Source of the DNA: JAVBOF01 sp031550915
GTDB lineage: Bacteria > Bacillota > Clostridia > Christensenellales > MGBC116941
Direction of reading: 5' to 3'
Assembly (NCBI GenBank): GCA_031550915.1
Contig: JAVBOF010000135.1
Location: 1-9,017, forward strand
Length of the DNA stretch: 9,017 bases
Positions 5,735-9,017 of the stretch are shown piece after piece. The notes under the pieces are model-generated. The model was not told the DNA's origin. It searched no databases and saw nothing but the letters and a program-made list of their open reading frames with translations. Both the position numbers and the translations under genes were made by a program. Every line of letters begins with the position of its first letter. Position 1 is the stretch's first letter.

Positions 5735-6757
5735 TTATTTTTCCTTATTTATATGATAATTATTGCCATCCGAGTAAATTTCTATATTGCCCATTTCGTC
5801 GGTTCTTAGTATATAGACACCGTATTTTTCGAGGCTTTCCACGGTCTCTTTATGCGGATGGCCATACGGGTTTTTCTTGCCCGTTGTTATTATGGCGTAT
5901 GCGGGTGCAACCTCTGAGAGGAATTCACGGCTTGTGGAGGTAGAACTGCCATGATGGCCGACTTTTAAAACATCGGCTTTCAGCTCGTTTTTGAAATTAG
6001 CCAGCATATATTCTTCGTTGGCCTTTTCCGCGTCGCCCATGAAGAAAAAGCTGCTTTCACCGAATGTCAGCTTAAAAACGGCGCTGCTTTCATTAAGGTT
6101 CTCATATTCCTCCTTATCCGGAGAAAAAAACTTGATACTGCAATATTCCCCGAGCTTCGTTTCCAGCCCGGCCTTAGCCTGCACGATGTTTTTACCGGAT
6201 CCTTTCAGGTATTCCAGCAGATCGAGATAGGTTTTGCTGGTATGGCTTTGGTTGGGCATATACAGATTATCCCATTCCTTGGCCTTCAAAACCTCTTCCA
6301 TGCCGCCGATATGGTCGCTGTGCGGATGGGTTGCGATGACCATATCAAGCTTGTTGATCTTGGCTTTCTTCATATATTTAAGTATCTTTTTTGCGTCGGG
6401 AGGATCGCCGGCGTCCAAAAGCATGTTCTTCCCGTCCGGTGTGCTGATTATCATACAATCGCCCTTGCCCACTGATACGACAGTTACGCGGAGATCCCCT
6501 TCGATCATCTTGCCTTCACTGTCGCTCTTCGTCAGGGTATCGCCATCCCGGAGTGCCAGACCCGCGTCATAGGCGGAGCTTTCGTTATTCAGGCCGGATG
6601 TGCTGTCCGGTGCCGTCTCGGAAGCCACGTCCTGCGTATTTTGCATAGTTTGTGAGGGAGCCTCGCCGTTTGCCGGGGAAAGCGGCGTGCAGGCTGCGCA
6701 AATAAGCGCGATTATTATAATAATTGGCAGAATTATATTACTGAAAGGCTTTTTCAT
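5735..6757 (-). CDS. Exported metallo-beta-lactamase-fold hydrolase, ComEC C-terminal type
   Basis: A 340-residue protein with an export signal (basic MKK, then hydrophobic NIILPIIIIIALICAAC) and Cys23 as a possible lipid-attachment site. The -3 residue is Cys rather than Leu, so the lipobox is imperfect. A Ser/Thr/Glu-rich linker (about 24-75) follows. The catalytic domain has VVSVGKGDC (94-101 region; usual form DVGQGDS), LLDAGD, THPHSDHIGG (143-152; His144, His146, Asp148, His149), FFMGDAE (Asp242), VGHHGS (His268, His269) and YGHPH (298-302). This is the pattern of the beta-lactamase domain in the competence protein ComEC and its stand-alone secreted relatives. The substrate is unknown; a nuclease or phosphodiesterase acting outside the membrane is the family-based guess. 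Start choice: ATG 6757 has AAAGGAG nine bases upstream and begins a signal peptide. A longer frame to 6919 would overlap the divergent gene and add an unlikely N-terminus. Confidence 0.9.
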   Translation of the reverse strand: MKKPFSNIILPIIIIIALICAACTPLSPANGEAPSQTMQNTQDVASETAPDSTSGLNNESSAYDAGLALRDGDTLTKSDSEGKMIEGDLRVTVVSVGKGDCMIISTPDGKNMLLDAGDPPDAKKILKYMKKAKINKLDMVIATHPHSDHIGGMEEVLKAKEWDNLYMPNQSHTSKTYLDLLEYLKGSGKNIVQAKAGLETKLGEYCSIKFFSPDKEEYENLNESSAVFKLTFGESSFFFMGDAEKANEEYMLANFKNELKADVLKVGHHGSSTSTSREFLSEVAPAYAIITTGKKNPYGHPHKETVESLEKYGVYILRTDEMGNIEIYSDGNNYHINKEK

Positions 6758-6782
6758 ATTGTTCAACTCCTTTGTCTTTGCT

Positions 6783-6809
6783 ATTATAATATATGGCAGG
6801 GCAATATAC
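6783..6809 (-). promoter_or_regulatory. Candidate promoter of the hydrolase gene; -10 shared with the opposite strand
   Basis: On the minus strand TATAAT (plus 6783-6788) lies 17 bases after TTGTAT, about 25 bases before the start codon. The eight-base palindrome ATTATAAT (6783-6790) also gives a plus-strand TATAAT at 6785-6790, with the poor -35 TTCAAC (6762-6767) 17 bases before it. The latter could serve the HMA-like gene at 6840. The two genes are only 82 bases apart, so face-to-face overlapping promoters are plausible. Confidence 0.45.
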
Positions 6810-6839
6810 AAAGAGTTAGTTATTTTTGGGAGAGTTACA

Positions 6840-7058
6840 ATGCGGTTAAGGCTATTTATTTCCGGTATGCAGGATCCTTCATGTGTGGCGCGGATAAACG
6901 ATTCCGTAAAATCGGTCAAAGGCGTCAGCTTTTCCAGCGTGGATTTCAGCGGAGGGTTCGCGACAGTAGAAACCTATGACAGCCTTATGCAGATTGAGGT
7001 ATCCAACGCTATCCAAAGCGCGGGATATGACGTGTTGGGATATTATGTACTGCCGTAA
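6840..7058 (+). CDS. Small HMA-like (CopZ-fold) protein with altered metal site
   Basis: A 72-residue cytoplasmic protein with the layout of a heavy-metal-associated domain (beta-alpha-beta-beta-alpha-beta). The family features are RLFISGMQDPSC (4-15), RINDSVKSVKGVSFSSVDF (18-36), GGFATVETYD (38-47) and VSNAIQSAGYDV (54-65), close to CopZ in length and spacing. The metal loop is normally GMxCxxC. Here it is GM-Q-DPSC: Met10 and the second cysteine (Cys15) remain, but the first cysteine is Asp12. Copper binding in the usual two-thiolate way is therefore doubtful. Start choice: ATG 6840 has GGGAGAG (6828-6834) five bases upstream; a longer frame from 6600 would run antisense through the hydrolase gene. 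mnmA begins 20 bases after the stop, so the two are probably one operon. Confidence 0.75.
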   Translation: MRLRLFISGMQDPSCVARINDSVKSVKGVSFSSVDFSGGFATVETYDSLMQIEVSNAIQSAGYDVLGYYVLP

Positions 7059-7078
7059 GGTAAGGAGTATCATGCCTG

Positions 7079-8158
7079 ATGGATGACGCAAGGATCGTTG
7101 TGGGGATGTCCGGCGGGGTGGATTCCGCCGTGGCCGCCTTTTTATTGAAAGAAAAATATTCGGATATCGTCGGTGTATTTATGAACAACTGGAAGGAAAC
7201 GGATAACGGTATCTGCACGACCGAACAGGATTATGACGATGTTAGGTCTGTGTGCGCTATGCTGGACATACCATACTACACGGTGGATTTTTCCGGCGAA
7301 TATATGGACAGGGTGTTCTCGCATTTCCTTTATGAATATAAAAACGGCAGGACACCAAACCCGGATATACTTTGCAACAGGGAGATAAAATTCAAATCCT
7401 TCCTGAAGTTTGCCGAAAAGCTCGGGGCCAAGAAGATTGCAACGGGGCATTACGCTCGAATAGATGAGAGCGGCGGCAAGTTCCGGCTTTTGAAAGCCAG
7501 GGATAAGAGTAAGGACCAGAGCTATTTCCTTTGCGAGCTGGGGCAGGACGCGCTAAGCCGGACTGTTTTCCCTTTAGGAGAAACGGAAAAGACAGAGGTG
7601 CGCGATATCGCCGCCAGCCAGGGATTTGTAAACGCCACAAAGAAGGATTCCACCGGTATATGCTTTATTGGGGAACGCAACTTCCGCAGCTTCCTTTCGC
7701 AATACCTGCCGGCCCAAAACGGCGATATATATTCTACCGGAGGCGAATTGGTAGGCAGGCATTCCGGATTGATGTATTATACATTGGGGCAGCGCAAAGG
7801 CCTTGGTATAGGCGGAAAGGGCAGCGGAGAGCCCTGGTTTGTCGTACGGAAAGACCTTGAGGCAAACCGCCTGATTGTTCAGCAGGGCAAGGATAGCACC
7901 TTATTATACTCCAGCGCGCTTGTAACAGAGAGCTTCAATTGGATATCCGGGGAGGCGCCGGAAAAAGTGGATTTTGAATGCACTGCAAAATTCCGGTACC
8001 GCCAGCCAGATCAGCAGGTACGCGTCCGAAGGAACGGAGACAGGCTGGAGATAGAGTTTTTGCAGAAGCAGCGCGCCGTTACGCCAGGGCAATACGCCGT
8101 ACTTTATGACGGTGAAATATGCCTGGGAGGCGGCGTTATAAAAGAAGTTATGCTGTAA
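7079..8158 (+). CDS. mnmA: tRNA-specific 2-thiouridylase MnmA (TrmU)
   Basis: A 359-residue cytoplasmic enzyme, the family's usual length. It adenylates and thiolates U34 of tRNA-Lys, -Glu and -Gln, taking sulfur from a cysteine desulfurase. The ATP pyrophosphatase loop is SGGVDS (11-16). NPDILCNREIKF (94-105) carries Cys99, and STGICFIGERNF (191-202) carries Cys195; these are the two catalytic cysteines. GHYAR (123-127) and KDQSYFLC (145-152) are family blocks. The tRNA-binding barrel domains follow, with YTLGQRKGLGIGG (234-246), AKFRYRQ (303-309) and the C-terminal TPGQYAVLYDGEICLGGGVI (starting at 335). AAGGAG (7062-7067) is 11 bases before ATG 7079; an in-frame CTG at 7076 is possible but less likely. 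It follows the HMA-like gene by 20 bases. No desulfurase gene is in the window. Confidence 0.97.
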   Translation: MDDARIVVGMSGGVDSAVAAFLLKEKYSDIVGVFMNNWKETDNGICTTEQDYDDVRSVCAMLDIPYYTVDFSGEYMDRVFSHFLYEYKNGRTPNPDILCNREIKFKSFLKFAEKLGAKKIATGHYARIDESGGKFRLLKARDKSKDQSYFLCELGQDALSRTVFPLGETEKTEVRDIAASQGFVNATKKDSTGICFIGERNFRSFLSQYLPAQNGDIYSTGGELVGRHSGLMYYTLGQRKGLGIGGKGSGEPWFVVRKDLEANRLIVQQGKDSTLLYSSALVTESFNWISGEAPEKVDFECTAKFRYRQPDQQVRVRRNGDRLEIEFLQKQRAVTPGQYAVLYDGEICLGGGVIKEVML

Positions 8159-8166
8159 AACGGATA

Positions 8167-8190
8167 CCGCTTATGGCAGCGGCATATTTT
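8167..8190 (+). terminator. Weak stem-loop after mnmA
   Basis: CCGCT (8167-8171) and AGCGG (8178-8182) form a five-base-pair stem with a six-base loop, followed by CATATTTT. It is weak for a terminator, so transcription may continue into rubrerythrin. A poor promoter-like pair (TTGGCA at 8189-8194 and TAAAAT at 8210-8215, 15-base spacer) lies after it. Confidence 0.3.
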
Positions 8191-8237
8191 GGCAATAATT
8201 TGAATGGAATAAAATATGATAATGGGAGGCTAAATGA

Positions 8238-8771
8238 ATGGAATTAAAAGGAAGTAGAACAGAACAAAATCTGCGGGATGCTTTTGCGGGCGAATCTATG
8301 GCGCGTAATAAATACACCTATTATGCCAGCGTTGCAAAGAAGGAAGGTTATGAGCAAATAGCCGCTATCTTTACTGAGACCGCCGCAAATGAAAAGGAGC
8401 ACGCGGAGATGGAATTCAAACTTCTTGGTGGGATAGGTACAACGGCCCAAAACCTCGAAGATGCCGCAAAGGGCGAAAACTATGAATGGACCAAAATGTA
8501 TAAAGACTTTGAAGCCATTGCGAGGGAAGAAGGCTTTGTGCAGATCGCAGAGCTCTTCAAGCAGATAGGCACGGTCGAATACGAGCATGAAAAAAGATAT
8601 AATCAGCTGCTGGAAAACGTGCAGAACGGCACTGTTTTCAAGGGTGACGCCGACACGGTCTGGGTATGCCGCAACTGCGGCAAGGTTTTGACCGCCGCGG
8701 AACCGCCGGAGATCTGCCCTGTTTGCGCGCATCCTAAGGCATATTTTGAAAGGCGTTGCGAAAACTACTAA
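8238..8771 (+). CDS. rbr: Rubrerythrin
   Basis: A 177-residue cytoplasmic non-heme iron protein that reduces hydrogen peroxide to water in anaerobes, using electrons delivered through its rubredoxin site. The four-helix diiron domain carries FAGESMARNKY with Glu19, ANEKEH with Glu52 and His55, KGENYEW with Glu80 and Glu83, and VEYEHEKRY with Glu114 and His117. The C-terminal rubredoxin-like domain has CRNC (144-147) and CPVC (160-163), four iron-binding cysteines with a 12-residue gap. It is about 14 residues shorter than the Desulfovibrio vulgaris protein, because the loop between the second and third helices is short; all expected ligands are present. GGGAGG (8224-8229) is eight bases before ATG 8238; another ATG at 8234 is out of frame. 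A terminator hairpin follows the stop at once. Confidence 0.97.
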   Translation: MELKGSRTEQNLRDAFAGESMARNKYTYYASVAKKEGYEQIAAIFTETAANEKEHAEMEFKLLGGIGTTAQNLEDAAKGENYEWTKMYKDFEAIAREEGFVQIAELFKQIGTVEYEHEKRYNQLLENVQNGTVFKGDADTVWVCRNCGKVLTAAEPPEICPVCAHPKAYFERRCENY

Positions 8772-8773
8772 AC

Positions 8774-8864
8774 CTCAGGCCGGCGATAAAGGCCTTTTAC
8801 ATCGTCAACAGCAAAGCCCGCGAGCTCAGCGTATCGAATATACGCTATCGCCCGCGGGCTTTTT
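8774..8864 (+). repeat. 91-base terminator module, copy 1
   Basis: Starts three bases after the rubrerythrin stop and is repeated at 8927-9017 with one difference (a at 8837, g at 8990; 90 of 91 bases equal). It contains two hairpins: AGGCC / GGCCT (8777-8795) followed by TTTT, and a long one at 8813-8864. Only the module is repeated; the 62 bases between the copies do not match what precedes copy 1, so this is not a simple tandem duplication. Confidence 0.95.
8813..8864 (+). terminator. Strong two-part Rho-independent terminator (copy 1)
   Basis: Outer stem AAAGCCCGCG (8813-8822) with CGCGGGCTTT (8853-8862), ten base pairs. Inner stem AGCGTAT (8828-8834) with ATACGCT (8840-8846), seven base pairs, around the loop CGAAT. 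Small unpaired segments lie between the stems, and a T5 run ends the structure. It is larger than a minimal terminator and ends rubrerythrin transcription. Confidence 0.9.
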
Positions 8865-8926
8865 GTTTCCTCGTCTAAGGACATTACTTACCGGCCTGAC
8901 AATATTTTAAGCACCAAAGCCCGCAT

Positions 8927-9017
8927 CTCAGGCCGGCGATAAAGGCCTTTTACATCGTCAACAGCAAAGCCCGCGAGCTCAGCGTATCGGATATACGCTA
9001 TCGCCCGCGGGCTTTTT
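8927..9017 (+). repeat. 91-base terminator module, copy 2 at the window edge
   Basis: Same module as 8774-8864, including both hairpins. The strong terminator occupies 8966-9017, and its apical loop is CGGAT instead of CGAAT. The window ends at its last T, so it may continue or recur beyond. The spacer before it (8865-8926) holds no gene; it contains another CAAAGCCCGC (8915-8924), the same sequence that begins the strong hairpin. Confidence 0.95.

Noticed and set aside
5730..5757. Plus-strand promoter-like TTGACT-16-TATGAT
   Set aside because: It lies at the 3' end of the hydrolase gene and points antisense through it. No gene follows in that direction, so it is probably chance in AT-rich DNA.
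6600..6839. Upstream extension of the HMA-like gene
   Set aside because: It runs antisense through the hydrolase gene. The clean start with GGGAGAG is at 6840.
6758..6919. N-terminal extension of the hydrolase
   Set aside because: It would overlap the divergent HMA-like gene and lacks a ribosome binding site. ATG 6757 has AAAGGAG and starts a signal peptide.

Overview
This 9,017-base window looks like a piece of a chromosome from an anaerobic, motile, low-to-mid GC member of the Bacillota (Clostridia). The evidence is strong AAGGAGG-type ribosome binding sites, at least three genes that must start at TTG, sigma-A promoters with extended -10 boxes, many Rho-independent terminators, a motAB pair, a small HU protein and a classical rubrerythrin. 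I cannot name a genus from the sequence alone.

Layout: 1-147 is a 70-base unit present twice with a 77-base period; a promoter-like site on the minus strand (184-212) points into it. A 12-helix MFS transporter (312-1565, +) converges on a class V aminotransferase related to PhnW/AGT (1758-2888, -), with a bidirectional terminator between them (1691-1713). A 335-base gene-free divergent region follows. It holds a very good sigma-A promoter (3096-3125) for the flagellar stator operon motA-motB (3224-4986, +), which ends at a terminator (5049-5072). The HU gene (5279-5551, -) has its own 13-base-pair terminator and two candidate promoters. Upstream of it on the same strand is a secreted, probably lipid-anchored metallo-beta-lactamase-fold hydrolase of the ComEC C-terminal type (5735-6757, -). 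Divergent from that gene run a 72-residue heavy-metal-associated-like protein, the tRNA 2-thiouridylase mnmA (20 bases downstream) and rubrerythrin. From 8774 to the end, a 91-base module with a weak and a strong terminator hairpin occurs twice, 153 bases apart.

The genes are mostly housekeeping: motility (motAB), nucleoid structure (HU), tRNA thiolation (mnmA) and peroxide defence (rubrerythrin), with one uncharacterised transporter and one aminotransferase. I see no mobile element, CRISPR array, defence system or biosynthetic cluster, so no clear new multi-gene system. The points most worth a second look are the repeats at both ends of the window, the aminotransferase with Gln in place of the family's substrate-binding Arg, and the HMA-like protein with DPSC in place of the CxxC metal site next to mnmA. 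The HU and motA genes also use TTG start codons.
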